DNA of 16,290 nt, taken from UMGS1649 sp964481385 (GTDB lineage: Bacteria > Bacillota > Clostridia > TANB77 > CAG-465). Every line of letters begins with the position of its first letter. Position 1 is the first letter of the stretch. Under the pieces are notes generated by a model. The model had not been told where the DNA came from, searched no databases, and was given only the letters and a program-made list of their open reading frames with translations. The stretch lies in contig CAYZTN010000028.1 of the NCBI GenBank assembly GCA_964481385.1, positions 1 through 16,290 on the forward strand. Direction: 5' to 3'. This document shows, in pieces, positions 7,405 to 14,672 of this stretch. Made by a program: the position numbers and the translations under genes.

Positions 7405-7433
7405 ATTATACCATATCATTTTACATTTTTAAA
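7405..7433 (-). promoter_or_regulatory. Candidate promoter of the lemA operon
   Basis: A perfect TATAAT on the minus strand (7410-7405) lies 22 bases before the lemA start. A weak TTTAAA (7433-7428) is 17 bases further upstream. The -10 is convincing and the -35 is poor. No other promoter is obvious before lemA. Confidence 0.5.
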
Positions 7434-7458
7434 CTTATTTAATAAAAATTACCTTCAA

Positions 7459-7485
7459 TGTCATTTGGGACGCTTTCAAATGACA
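7459..7485. repeat. Dispersed hairpin repeat, copy 1
   Basis: TGTCATTTG (7459-7467) and CAAATGACA (7477-7485) form a perfect 9-bp stem around a 9-base loop (GGACGCTTT). The same 27-bp element with one base changed occurs in inverted orientation at 8659-8685. It sits between the divergent lemA operon and the membrane-protein gene. It resembles REP-type palindromes found in many clostridia, which are sometimes mobilised by Y1 transposases. Confidence 0.7.
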
Positions 7486-7544
7486 CTGCGTAACCTAAAA
7501 ATGTTAGATTATTGTAAAAATACCGAAAAATATGTTTAAAGCAA

Positions 7545-7573
7545 TTGTTTTTTGTTAAAATTTGTAATACAAT
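7545..7573 (+). promoter_or_regulatory. Candidate promoter of the membrane-protein gene
   Basis: TTGTTT (7545-7550), a 17-base spacer and TACAAT (7568-7573) lie about 40 bases before the ATG at 7615. The fit to a housekeeping sigma promoter is reasonable. Confidence 0.5.
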
Positions 7574-7614
7574 TAATGTGTTAACATTAAATTATATTTT
7601 AAGGAGTGTTTCAC

Positions 7615-8250
7615 ATGGACTTTGCAATTAAAGCAGCTGAATTTGTTGGAAATATGAATATTAATGTACTATTAAGTATAGGTATATTTATAGTTTTTTT
7701 AATATTGCTTATATTAAAAGGCTCAATTCTTCAACTAGGCCTTAGATTATTTACCAAGAAAAAACATGGTTTTTATTTTATGATAATACCAACTTTTTTA
7801 GCAATAGTTACAAACATGATATTACTATTTGCATCTTACATAGTAATAACTAGACTTAATATAAATATTGTAGAAATACTAATACAATACTTGTTTAATT
7901 CTCTAGTAGATTTTAAGCCGATATTGAACATACTTCTTGTGCTATTAGCAGCAGAAGTTATATTTATTATTATTGAAGCTTTTATATTAAAACTTGTTAC
8001 TTTCGATATATGCGACAGTATAAAAAAATTGTTTAGTAAAATATTCAAAAAAGCGAAATCTGAAAGTGACGAAAACAACGAAATTGAAAATAATTCAAAC
8101 TATCTAATTGAAGTAAACGAAGAACAAATTACTAGACCTTCGTTCATAAATGGACTTTTAGCAGGATTGTTTTGTTTTTCAATAATGTTTTTCTTAACAA
8201 TTATTTTATTATATATTGGAGAAACAATTGGTTCAAGATTCATCATATAA
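7615..8250 (+). CDS. Hypothetical four-helix membrane protein
   Basis: The product has 211 residues. The start is ATG 7615, with AAGGAG at 7601-7606 eight bases upstream; the in-frame GTG at 7606 overlaps that site and is rejected. Hydrophobic helices lie at about 16-36, 54-79, 102-128 and 179-202. A basic stretch after helix 3 (KKLFSKIFKKAK, 137-148) leads into an acidic, Asn-rich segment (149-171). By the positive-inside rule the basic loop is likely cytoplasmic. I do not recognise the family and assign no function. It is monocistronic, divergent from lemA, and followed by the IS200 relic. Confidence 0.75.
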   Translation: MDFAIKAAEFVGNMNINVLLSIGIFIVFLILLILKGSILQLGLRLFTKKKHGFYFMIIPTFLAIVTNMILLFASYIVITRLNINIVEILIQYLFNSLVDFKPILNILLVLLAAEVIFIIIEAFILKLVTFDICDSIKKLFSKIFKKAKSESDENNEIENNSNYLIEVNEEQITRPSFINGLLAGLFCFSIMFFLTIILLYIGETIGSRFII

Positions 8251-8310
8251 CCTTGATATTTTTAACCAATATTAAATATTAATGTCTTTCGTGGTACAAA
8301 TAATAAATTT

Positions 8311-8334
8311 CCACCGGCTTAGCCGGTGATTTTT
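8311..8334 (+). terminator. Hairpin with T-run, terminator-like, also IS200 right-end hairpin
   Basis: CACCGGCT (8312-8319) and AGCCGGTG (8321-8328) form a GC-rich stem with a very tight turn, followed by ATTTTT on the plus strand. It can serve as the terminator of the membrane-protein gene. On the minus strand it is the subterminal hairpin expected at the right end of the IS200 relic. Confidence 0.55.
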
Positions 8335-8410
8335 CGTTTGCGCCTATAAGGCTTCGTTACCAGCAAATCTTAAAAGATTTGCTTTTTTATCAACTTCTGC
8401 ACATCTGTTA

Positions 8411-8521
8411 CTAGCAACCCTTTAAAAGGGGGCTATGAAATTTAGGGAAAATTTCTTCAAACACTATATGGTACTTGCATTCCCACTTTGTGTGTGCTAA
8501 ACTACTAATATCATCTTTCAT
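8411..8521 (-). pseudogene. tnpA: IS200 transposase tnpA, N-terminal fragment
   Basis: ATG 8521 has AGGAGG seven bases upstream. The frame encodes MKDDISSLAHTKWECKYHIVF, which closely matches the start of IS200 TnpA proteins (usual length about 150 residues). After residue 21 the frame reads 15 unrelated residues (EEIFPKFHSPLLKGC) formed by right-end sequence, then TAG at 8411. The catalytic HUH pair and Tyr are lost. The translation signals are intact, so a 36-residue peptide could still be made. Confidence 0.75.
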
Positions 8522-8564
8522 AGATGTACCTCCTTATATATTTTGTGCATTTGTCGATATTCAC

Positions 8565-8570
8565 ATTATA
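8565..8570 (-). promoter_or_regulatory. -10 box of the IS200 relic
   Basis: A perfect TATAAT on the minus strand lies 43 bases before the tnpA ATG. No strong -35 is evident. It may still direct minus-strand transcription away from uvrB. Confidence 0.35.
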
Positions 8571-8656
8571 TCATAAGGAGCTTTTTGTTACACTACTTAT
8601 CGCTAAAGCTTTTTCAGAACTACCGGATTAACCGGTAGTATTCACTAATATCAAAC

Positions 8657-8687
8657 AGTGTCATTTGAAAACGTCCCAAATGACACT
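8657..8687. repeat. Dispersed hairpin repeat, copy 2
   Basis: AGTGTCATTTG (8657-8667) and CAAATGACACT (8677-8687) make a perfect 11-bp stem around AAAACGTCC. It is the reverse complement of copy 1 at 7459-7485 with one base difference in the loop. It lies between the IS200 relic and the uvrB ribosome binding site, so it is within the probable uvrB leader. Confidence 0.7.
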
Positions 8688-8717
8688 ATGACATTTATGT
8701 TTGAAGGAGAAAAAATT

Positions 8718-10685
8718 ATGCTATTTAATTTAAAATCAAAATACAAACCTACTGGAGACCAGCCTCAAGCTATAGGAAAGCTTGTTCATGGAATAAAATC
8801 AGGCATGGACTCACAAACATTACTTGGTGTAACTGGTTCTGGTAAAACGTTTACAATAGCCAATGTTATACAAGAAGTTAACATGCCAACAATTATAATG
8901 GCACATAACAAAACTCTTGCAGGCCAACTTTATAGCGAATTTAAAGAGCTATTTCCAGACAATGCTGTCGAGTATTTTATATCCTACTACGACTATTACC
9001 AACCAGAAGCATACATTGCTTCAACGGATACATATATAGAAAAAGATAGTAGTATAAATGACGAAATAGATAGAATGCGTCACAGTGCAACAGCAGCGTT
9101 ATTTGAAAGAAAAGACGTAATAATTGTGGCGTCAGTATCCGCAATATATTCTTTAGGCTCTCCCGAAGAATATAGCACGCATACTTTGTCTTTAAGGCCT
9201 GGCATGCAAAAAAGCCGTGAAGAAGTAATCGAAAAGCTTGTTGAAATGCAATATGCACGATGCGATATAGAGTTTGAAAGAGGAACTTTTAGAGTAAAAG
9301 GAGATATTATAGACATATACGAAGTAGGAACATCTGAACACGCACTAAGAGTTGAATTTTTCGGAAATGAAATAGAGCGCCTTTTATTCATTGAGCCAGT
9401 AAGTGGCAAAACAATAGCACGTGTTGACCATGAACTTATATACCCCAAATCTCACTACGTAACTTCAAAAGACAAAGTCGAAGTCGCTATTTCAAAAATA
9501 AAAGAAGAGCTTGAAGAAAGACTAAAAGAATTACGCTCTGAAAATAAAATTGTAGAAGCGTATAGACTTGAACAACGTGTTAATTTCGATATAGAAATGC
9601 TTGAAGAAACTGGCTTTTGCCAAGGCATAGAAAACTACTCAGTATATATGTCAGATAGAAAACGTGGCTCTACTCCCTACTCTTTGTTCGACTTTTTAGG
9701 CGACAACTTTTTAACGGTAATAGACGAGTCACATGTAACAATACCTCAAATTGGCGGTATGTCTAATGGGGATAAGGCACGTAAAGATTCTCTTATAGAA
9801 CACGGATTTAGATTACCTTCTGCAAGAGATAACCGCCCTCTTAAGTTTAATGAATGGGAAGCAAAAACACGTCAGAAAATATTTGTTAGTGCTACTCCAG
9901 GAAATTATGAACTGGAACACTCAAGCCAAGTTGTAGAACAAATAATTAGGCCGACAGGATTACTTGACCCTAAAATCGAAGTCCGTGAAACGGACGGACA
10001 AATTGATGATTTAATTTCTGAAATACGAAAAAGAACATCTATTGGAGAAAGAGTTTTAGTTACAACACTTACTAAAAAAATGTCTGAAGAATTAACATCT
10101 TACCTAGAAGGAGAAGGCATTAAGGTAAGATATATGCATTCAGATATTGAAGCACTAGATAGATTAGAAATAATTAGAGACCTAAGACTTGGAAAGTTTG
10201 ATGTGCTAGTTGGAATTAACCTTTTACGAGAGGGATTAGATATTCCAGAAGTATCTTTAGTTGCAATACTTGACGCAGACAAAGAAGGATTTTTAAGGAG
10301 TGAACGTTCTCTTATACAAACAATAGGTAGAGCTGCAAGAAATGCAAACGGTACAGTTATAATGTATGCGGATGAACTTACAGATTCAATGGAAAAGGCT
10401 ATAAAAGAAACAAACAGAAGACGTAAAATACAAATGCAATATAACGAAGAGCACGGTATTACTCCGCAAAGTATTAAAAAAGATATTAGAGATAGCGTAA
10501 AAGCTGTATTTAGCGAGAATGATGAGAACATAGATAATTTAAATATTTCAAGTGGCGAATCTATTGAAGACGCAATAAATAGACTTACTAAAGAAATGTT
10601 TGAATATGCACATAAATTTGAATTTGAAAAAGCTGCTGTTATTCGTGACTTGATTAACGATTTGAAAAGCACTGAGACAAGCTAA
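8718..10685 (+). CDS. uvrB: Excinuclease ABC subunit B (UvrB)
   Basis: UvrB is the damage-verifying ATPase of bacterial nucleotide excision repair. It receives DNA from UvrA and recruits UvrC. The start is ATG 8718, with AAGGAG at 8704-8709 eight bases upstream; the frame extends upstream only through the hairpin repeat, so earlier starts are rejected. The product has 655 residues, normal for UvrB. Walker A is GVTGSGKT (37-44). The Tyr-rich beta-hairpin that clamps DNA is at about 89-110 (YYDYYQPEAY). The Walker B-type box is DESH (336-339). Helicase motifs follow, including VLVGINLLREGLDIPE and QTIGRAARN. A C-terminal UVR domain (about 615-650) binds UvrC/UvrA. No uvrA or uvrC is in the window. 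Confidence 0.98.
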   Translation: MLFNLKSKYKPTGDQPQAIGKLVHGIKSGMDSQTLLGVTGSGKTFTIANVIQEVNMPTIIMAHNKTLAGQLYSEFKELFPDNAVEYFISYYDYYQPEAYIASTDTYIEKDSSINDEIDRMRHSATAALFERKDVIIVASVSAIYSLGSPEEYSTHTLSLRPGMQKSREEVIEKLVEMQYARCDIEFERGTFRVKGDIIDIYEVGTSEHALRVEFFGNEIERLLFIEPVSGKTIARVDHELIYPKSHYVTSKDKVEVAISKIKEELEERLKELRSENKIVEAYRLEQRVNFDIEMLEETGFCQGIENYSVYMSDRKRGSTPYSLFDFLGDNFLTVIDESHVTIPQIGGMSNGDKARKDSLIEHGFRLPSARDNRPLKFNEWEAKTRQKIFVSATPGNYELEHSSQVVEQIIRPTGLLDPKIEVRETDGQIDDLISEIRKRTSIGERVLVTTLTKKMSEELTSYLEGEGIKVRYMHSDIEALDRLEIIRDLRLGKFDVLVGINLLREGLDIPEVSLVAILDADKEGFLRSERSLIQTIGRAARNANGTVIMYADELTDSMEKAIKETNRRRKIQMQYNEEHGITPQSIKKDIRDSVKAVFSENDENIDNLNISSGESIEDAINRLTKEMFEYAHKFEFEKAAVIRDLINDLKSTETS

Positions 10686-10696
10686 AGCATGTGAAT

Positions 10697-10727
10697 AAAC
10701 TCTAGAAGCGTTATCCTTCTAGAGTTT
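10697..10727. terminator. Bidirectional terminator between uvrB and the AlbA_2 gene
   Basis: A perfect 12-bp stem (AAACTCTAGAAG at 10697-10708 with its complement at 10716-10727) surrounds a 7-base loop. Each 3' arm ends in TTT, so it can serve both convergent genes. It ends ten bases before the stop of the minus-strand gene. Confidence 0.75.
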
Positions 10728-10736
10728 ATATATACA

Positions 10737-12041
10737 CTACTTCAATGTATAATATCTATTTCTATTATTACCATTTTGTGTCAAAATATTATCGTCTACC
10801 ATTTTTGTCAAAATATCTCCCGCTCTTGTTCTAGACAAAGTCAATAATACCTCAACAGTAGCTCTATTTATTATACCATTTTTCTTCAAATACTCTACAA
10901 TTTGTTTTTCCTGGCTCATATTTTCAGGTAGCACGCTATTATTTACCTCAGCTACATAATTTACATTATACAAAGTTACTTTAAAGGTATTCTCTGTGTT
11001 TTGTATCACTGGCTGCTTATTATCATATCCAGCATATGACTCCATAATTCTTTCAATACCTGTGCCAAAACTTTCCACATATTTTAGTCTATAAAACACA
11101 TTTGCTAAATTTGGATTTCTTGTTTCAGAAACACCAGAATACAAATCTTCTATGCTAAGTCCTTTTACCAAACCGCCTAAAGATGTTATTTCAAAATGGT
11201 CATCAAACAAAGAAACTAATATACTGCCAGTAAAATTATAATCCCTATGTATGACTGCATTTAATAAAGACTCTCTTATTGCATATTCAGGATAATCTTT
11301 AGTATCTATTCTTTCTAAACCAACTATTCTTCCCTGATTTTTGTTATATAAATCAATATATGCAAATGTATCATTTACTTGCTTTAAAACAGAACCATTA
11401 AACTCTCTTCTATCTTTAAAGTCAAGTTTACTATTTCCATTAAAAATAGCACACTTTATTGAATATGGACACTCATCAGACAGAAGCAAACCTAAATTTG
11501 TATAATTATTATCTAGATTTACAACGTTTAACGCTTTTAACTTGTTCTCGTCAATTTCTATATCGTGTTGCTTGAATAGATTTACCAAATATTCAAAATG
11601 CAAATCTTGAATACTTGAAATACCACTTTCAAATGAGTTGTTACTACTATCCACCAACATTTTCTTAATAACTTCTTCGCTTGCTTGAACAGATACATTA
11701 CCAAGTCTTAAATAAACACCTGAAGTTTTTAAACCTTTATCTGCTAAATAATAAGGCTTATTGGGTGCTTCTTTAACCCTAATAACTATAACGTCCTTAT
11801 CATCAATTTTTTCAACATAAATTTTAGTATATAGCGTTATATCTGACTTTATTCCATCTCTTATCATTCCGCTTAATGCTTCCAAATCTTTAGATGCATT
11901 TTTCAAGCCTACAACACTTCCATTATCATCAATTCCAACATAAATTGTCCCATCATTTGTATTAGCAAAAGCAACAATTTCTTTCTTTATATCTTTTGTA
12001 AGTTCAACTTTCAGCTCTATATTTTGATCTTCTTTATACAT
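10737..12041 (-). CDS. AlbA_2 (Schlafen-like) / HATPase_c_4 regulator with C-terminal winged helix
   Basis: The product has 434 residues from ATG 12041, with AAAGGTG upstream (12049-12055). An in-frame GTG at 12050 overlaps the ribosome binding site. Residues about 6-125 form the AlbA_2 domain (ELTKDIKKEIVAFANTNDG, then GIDDNGSVVGL). Residues about 250-335 have the GHKL-type C-terminal domain of this family, with IRESLLNAVIHRDY, ITSLGGL and FGTGIERI. Residues about 375-434 look like a winged helix (EYLKKNGIINRATVEVLLTLSRTRAGDILTKM). Such proteins are often annotated as RecG-like or transcriptional regulators, and some act in phage defence or stress; the role here is not known. The tandem ACCGGT sites just upstream of its own promoter suggest autoregulation (inference). 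Confidence 0.85.
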   Translation of the reverse strand: MYKEDQNIELKVELTKDIKKEIVAFANTNDGTIYVGIDDNGSVVGLKNASKDLEALSGMIRDGIKSDITLYTKIYVEKIDDKDVIVIRVKEAPNKPYYLADKGLKTSGVYLRLGNVSVQASEEVIKKMLVDSSNNSFESGISSIQDLHFEYLVNLFKQHDIEIDENKLKALNVVNLDNNYTNLGLLLSDECPYSIKCAIFNGNSKLDFKDRREFNGSVLKQVNDTFAYIDLYNKNQGRIVGLERIDTKDYPEYAIRESLLNAVIHRDYNFTGSILVSLFDDHFEITSLGGLVKGLSIEDLYSGVSETRNPNLANVFYRLKYVESFGTGIERIMESYAGYDNKQPVIQNTENTFKVTLYNVNYVAEVNNSVLPENMSQEKQIVEYLKKNGIINRATVEVLLTLSRTRAGDILTKMVDDNILTQNGNNRNRYYTLK

Positions 12042-12058
12042 TTGTATCACCTTTAAAT

Positions 12059-12087
12059 ATTATACTCATTTTTTTAAAATTTAGCAA
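12059..12087 (-). promoter_or_regulatory. Promoter of the AlbA_2 gene
   Basis: On the minus strand, TTGCTA (12087-12082), a 17-base spacer and a perfect TATAAT (12064-12059) lie just before the AlbA_2 ribosome binding site. The spacing is good and the promoter is likely strong. Confidence 0.65.
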
Positions 12088-12093
12088 GTTAAT

Positions 12094-12145
12094 CTACCGG
12101 TTTTCTACCGGTTTTCTACCGGTTTTCTACCGGTTTTCTACCGGT
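12094..12145. repeat. Five tandem 11-bp repeats carrying palindrome ACCGGT
   Basis: The unit CTACCGGTTTT occurs four times exactly, plus a final partial CTACCGGT, starting at 12094, 12105, 12116, 12127 and 12138. Each unit has the self-complementary hexamer ACCGGT, so sites recur every 11 bp, close to one helical turn. The array sits seven bases upstream of the -35 of the AlbA_2 gene and downstream of the UDP-sugar pyrophosphorylase gene. Position and spacing suggest an operator or activator array, but a simple slippage-generated repeat cannot be excluded. Confidence 0.85.
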
Positions 12146-12151
12146 CTAGTT

Positions 12152-12182
12152 CAAAGCTAAATTTAAAATGCAAATTTTAAGC
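12152..12182 (-). terminator. AT-rich inverted repeat after the ackA operon
   Basis: An imperfect dyad (AGCT…TTAAAAT, GCAA, ATTTTAA…GCT) lies eleven bases after the stop of the pyrophosphorylase gene. It has little G+C and no clear T-run, so it is a weak terminator candidate. Confidence 0.25.
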
Positions 12183-12193
12183 TATCGTTTATC

Positions 12194-13408
12194 CTAACTA
12201 TTTGCATTCAAATACAGTTCTACCGCGGTTTTGGGACTATCTACTCCCTCTTTATTCTTAATTGGTGCAAATTCGTCCTCACGCTTTACACGGAGTACAA
12301 ACATGTCACTAAGTTTTTGGTATATATCAAAAATAAACATCTCGTATTTGTACACATCTTCTTCTACCGTGCTTCCATCTTCTTTTACTTTATTACTCTT
12401 CTTCACAGCCACGTGATACGGAAGCGAGCCTGCTTTAGATAAGAGCTCTATGCTAAATATATTGCTTACAATATTTGCTTCTGAAAAAGCCAGTTCTCCA
12501 TTTTCCTTTCTTAAATTACACATATCTTGAGTTAGCTCAGTATATTCCACTACCGCTGGTATACCACTTTTATTGCAAATTACTCCTACTTTTTCTTCTG
12601 GATATGCCTTTAACACACTTTTTGTAGCAGCAGTATTTCCTGTGTCTATCATACCACCTAAAAATACTTGGTCAACAAAATTTACTAGTATATTATCTAC
12701 ACCAGAGAAATACACATATTGAACTCCTCTATTTTTCATATCTTGCAATACATGGTCACATATTGCTTTAAATACTCCACCATTTCCATTAGCAGCAAAC
12801 TTAACGTGTGTTTTCGTGTCACATACAACGTTTCCCTCTTTATCTTGCATAGGAAGTTCTCCTTGCTTGAAAAATGATATATATGACCTGTCATAACCAA
12901 AATAATTGTTTTCTTCAAAGAACTCCACTGTATCCTTGTTATTTTCTTCGCTTGTCATAATATACCAAGGAATATATACACCTAATGTTTCATGTGCTTT
13001 TTTTAGTCTAGCTATAAGAAGCTCAAATATACTAATCATCTTTCCACGAAGCTTTAGCATATATGTTCCTTTAGGCTTGCTGTGTCCAAGTCTTGTACCC
13101 TGTCCTCCTGCCATTGTAACAACTGCAAACTTTCCCATTTTAATCTGTTCCTCGCCGATTTTTCTCCATTTGTCTAAAGTGTCTTGTGACACGCTCTCTT
13201 TTACATATACATTATCTATTGGAGAAATATTTGTGTTTAACTCCGTTTGTTCCTTATTCACAATACTAAAAAGTTTTTCCATTTCTTCAAAGTCTACTTT
13301 TTCAATCTGCTTTTCTAATTCTATCTTTCCTTCTTCATCTAAACTGTTATATATACCAATCAAATTTTTCTGGTTATATTTTTCTAAAACTTCAACTACA
13401 TTTTGCAT
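12194..13408 (-). CDS. UDP-sugar pyrophosphorylase (UDPGP / UDP-N-acetylhexosamine pyrophosphorylase type)
   Basis: The enzyme makes a UDP-sugar from UTP and a sugar 1-phosphate in the cytoplasm, feeding glycan or cell-wall synthesis. The product has 404 residues, consistent with the bacterial members of this mainly eukaryote-like (UAP1/AGX) family. The nucleotide-binding loop is GGQGTRLGHSKPKG (101-114), which differs from the GlmU/GalU signature. NGNGGVFKAI (207-216) matches the conserved uridine/sugar-contact region, and VDN (237-239) fits the metal/ribose site. The C-terminal REDEFAPIKNKEG and DSPKTA segments are family-typical. Glucose-1-P versus GlcNAc-1-P specificity cannot be read from sequence. 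GAGGTGG (13412-13418) overlaps the stop of the upstream ackA, so it is third in the ackA operon. Confidence 0.85.
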   Translation of the reverse strand: MQNVVEVLEKYNQKNLIGIYNSLDEEGKIELEKQIEKVDFEEMEKLFSIVNKEQTELNTNISPIDNVYVKESVSQDTLDKWRKIGEEQIKMGKFAVVTMAGGQGTRLGHSKPKGTYMLKLRGKMISIFELLIARLKKAHETLGVYIPWYIMTSEENNKDTVEFFEENNYFGYDRSYISFFKQGELPMQDKEGNVVCDTKTHVKFAANGNGGVFKAICDHVLQDMKNRGVQYVYFSGVDNILVNFVDQVFLGGMIDTGNTAATKSVLKAYPEEKVGVICNKSGIPAVVEYTELTQDMCNLRKENGELAFSEANIVSNIFSIELLSKAGSLPYHVAVKKSNKVKEDGSTVEEDVYKYEMFIFDIYQKLSDMFVLRVKREDEFAPIKNKEGVDSPKTAVELYLNANS

Positions 13409-13417
13409 AAACCACCT

Positions 13418-14611
13418 CTAAAACGAAAGCCTTACCGTTTCTTTTGCAATTTCTAATTCTTCATCTGTTGGAATTACAAATGCTTTAACTTTTGAGTCCG
13501 GAGTAGTTATTTCGCACTCTTCTCCTTTTACAAGATTTTTTTCCTCATTTAGGTCTACTCCCATAAAGCTTAACTTGTTACAAATTGCCTTTCTTACTCT
13601 GGTTTGGTTTTCGCCTATTCCACCAGTAAATACAATCACATCTACTCCATTTAACACAGCTGCATATCTTGCAATATACTCTGCAACTGTTACCACGAAT
13701 TTTTCTACTGCAAGTGCTGCGTCTATATTTTTCTCATTTACACTAGTTTCTTCAATAGCTCTAAAGTCTGGTACCATTTGACACATTGCAGATATTCCAG
13801 ATTTCTTGTTCAAAATATCTGTCATAGCATCAGGTGATATATTCTCTTTTTCCATAATATACGTTACAACAGATGGATCCAAGTCTCCACTACGAGTTAC
13901 CATAGCAATTCCACCAAGTGGCGTAAGTCCCATTGATGTATCTACACTTTTTCCTTTATCTATTGCACAAATACTTGCTCCTTGTCCTAAATGGCATGTA
14001 ATTATTTTTAATTCTTCACGCGTCTTTCCTAAAATAGCTCCAACTCTTCTTGATACATAGTCATGAGACGTTCCGTGTGCACCATATTTTCTTACTCTGT
14101 ATTTTTCATAATACTCATATGGTATTGGATACAAAAATCTTTCTTTTGGCATTGTTTGGTGAAATGCAGTATCAAATACAGCAACCATTGGTACATCACC
14201 CAACAGTTCCTTACACGCACGTATTCCTTGTACCGCCGCAAAGTTATGTAGTGGTGCAAACTTTCCGCATTCAGTTATTTTTTGTATAACTTCCTCTGTA
14301 ATTACTGCAGAAGTGCTAAAATATTCTCCACCGTGCACAATTCTGTGTCCCACGGCGTTTATCTCAGAAAGATCAGATATTGCTGGATAAGATTTGTTTA
14401 AAAGCTCATGAAACACGCATTTTAAAGCTTGCTCGTGAGTTTTAACGTATTCTTTTATTACATACTTATTACCATTTATTTTATGCTCTAGAAAAGACTC
14501 TTTTTCCCCTATTCTTTGAAAATTACCTTTTGCGAGTACAGAAGTGTTATCCATATCTATTACTTGATATTTTAAAGACGAACTTCCACAATTTATAACT
14601 AAAACTTTCAT
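13418..14611 (-). CDS. ackA: Acetate kinase, second paralogue
   Basis: Acetate kinase interconverts acetate + ATP and acetyl phosphate + ADP, the energy-yielding last step of acetate fermentation. The start is ATG 14611, with AGGAGGA at 14617-14623; an earlier ATG lies before a terminator hairpin and is rejected. The product has 397 residues. Catalytic features are present: NCGSSSLK (Asn7, Ser10, Ser12, Lys14), GHRIVHGG (Arg), PLHN (His), VFDTAFH (Asp), HGTSH (His), TRSGDLDP (Arg) and TDEELEIA (Glu). Against the first paralogue it is divergent at MVTRSGD (usually MGTRSGD), in the segment after KKSG (ISAMCQMVPDFRAIE instead of LLGMSK…NRDIE), and at GGIGENQTRVR. It may have shifted substrate preference (for example propionate or butyrate) or kinetics; this is inference. 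Confidence 0.92.
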   Translation of the reverse strand: MKVLVINCGSSSLKYQVIDMDNTSVLAKGNFQRIGEKESFLEHKINGNKYVIKEYVKTHEQALKCVFHELLNKSYPAISDLSEINAVGHRIVHGGEYFSTSAVITEEVIQKITECGKFAPLHNFAAVQGIRACKELLGDVPMVAVFDTAFHQTMPKERFLYPIPYEYYEKYRVRKYGAHGTSHDYVSRRVGAILGKTREELKIITCHLGQGASICAIDKGKSVDTSMGLTPLGGIAMVTRSGDLDPSVVTYIMEKENISPDAMTDILNKKSGISAMCQMVPDFRAIEETSVNEKNIDAALAVEKFVVTVAEYIARYAAVLNGVDVIVFTGGIGENQTRVRKAICNKLSFMGVDLNEEKNLVKGEECEITTPDSKVKAFVIPTDEELEIAKETVRLSF

Positions 14612-14623
14612 ATATATCCTCCT

Positions 14624-14660
14624 AAAAAAAGAGAATAACATACATATCTATGTCATTCTC
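14624..14660 (-). terminator. Intergenic terminator/attenuator between the two ackA genes
   Basis: On the minus strand a 12-bp stem with one G-U pair (arms 14660-14649 and 14642-14631, loop GATATG) is followed directly by seven T (14630-14624). The T-run abuts the AGGAGGA ribosome binding site of the second ackA. This is a canonical intrinsic terminator, and read-through would be needed to express the second ackA and the pyrophosphorylase from the upstream promoter. Confidence 0.75.
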
Positions 14661-14672
14661 CAGTGTTCTTTA

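Larger units (their letters stand above)
8311..8640 (-). mobile_element. Internally deleted IS200-family relic (MITE-like)
   Basis: Read on the minus strand, the element begins with a perfect hairpin ACTACCGG/CCGGTAGT (8639-8632 and 8626-8619). A TATAAT box (8570-8565), AGGAGG (8534-8529) and the first 21 codons of a Y1 transposase follow. The region then passes into hairpins (8434-8413, 8383-8362, 8352-8342) and ends in the CACCGG stem at 8328-8312. This order of left hairpin, transposase start and right-end hairpins matches IS200 elements, which carry subterminal hairpins instead of inverted repeats. Some 130 codons of the transposase are missing, so the relic could move only if a TnpA acted in trans. 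The boundaries are approximate. Confidence 0.7.

Noticed and set aside
8619..8639. Shared origin of the IS200 left hairpin (ACTACCGG/CCGGTAGT) and the ACCGGT array at 12094-12145
   Set aside because: Only about seven bases (TACCGGT) are shared and the contexts differ. Chance or convergent palindrome use is more likely.
8413..8640. Structured RNA or CRISPR-like repeats in the hairpin-rich stretch
   Set aside because: The hairpins are all different and the order, with an IS200 transposase start between them, is explained by an IS200 relic. No direct repeats with spacers occur.
8658..8717. N-terminal extension of UvrB by 20 residues
   Set aside because: It translates the hairpin repeat, lacks a ribosome binding site, and UvrB proteins start near the LFNLKSKYKPTGDQPQAI segment.
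9080..10672. Minus-strand open frames inside uvrB
   Set aside because: Shadows of the uvrB coding frame: Ser/Ile-rich, no ribosome binding sites, no recognisable family.
12094..12145. CRISPR array or intrinsic terminator
   Set aside because: The 11-bp period with 4-base spacers is far too short for CRISPR, and the palindromes are only six bases with no single dominant stem.
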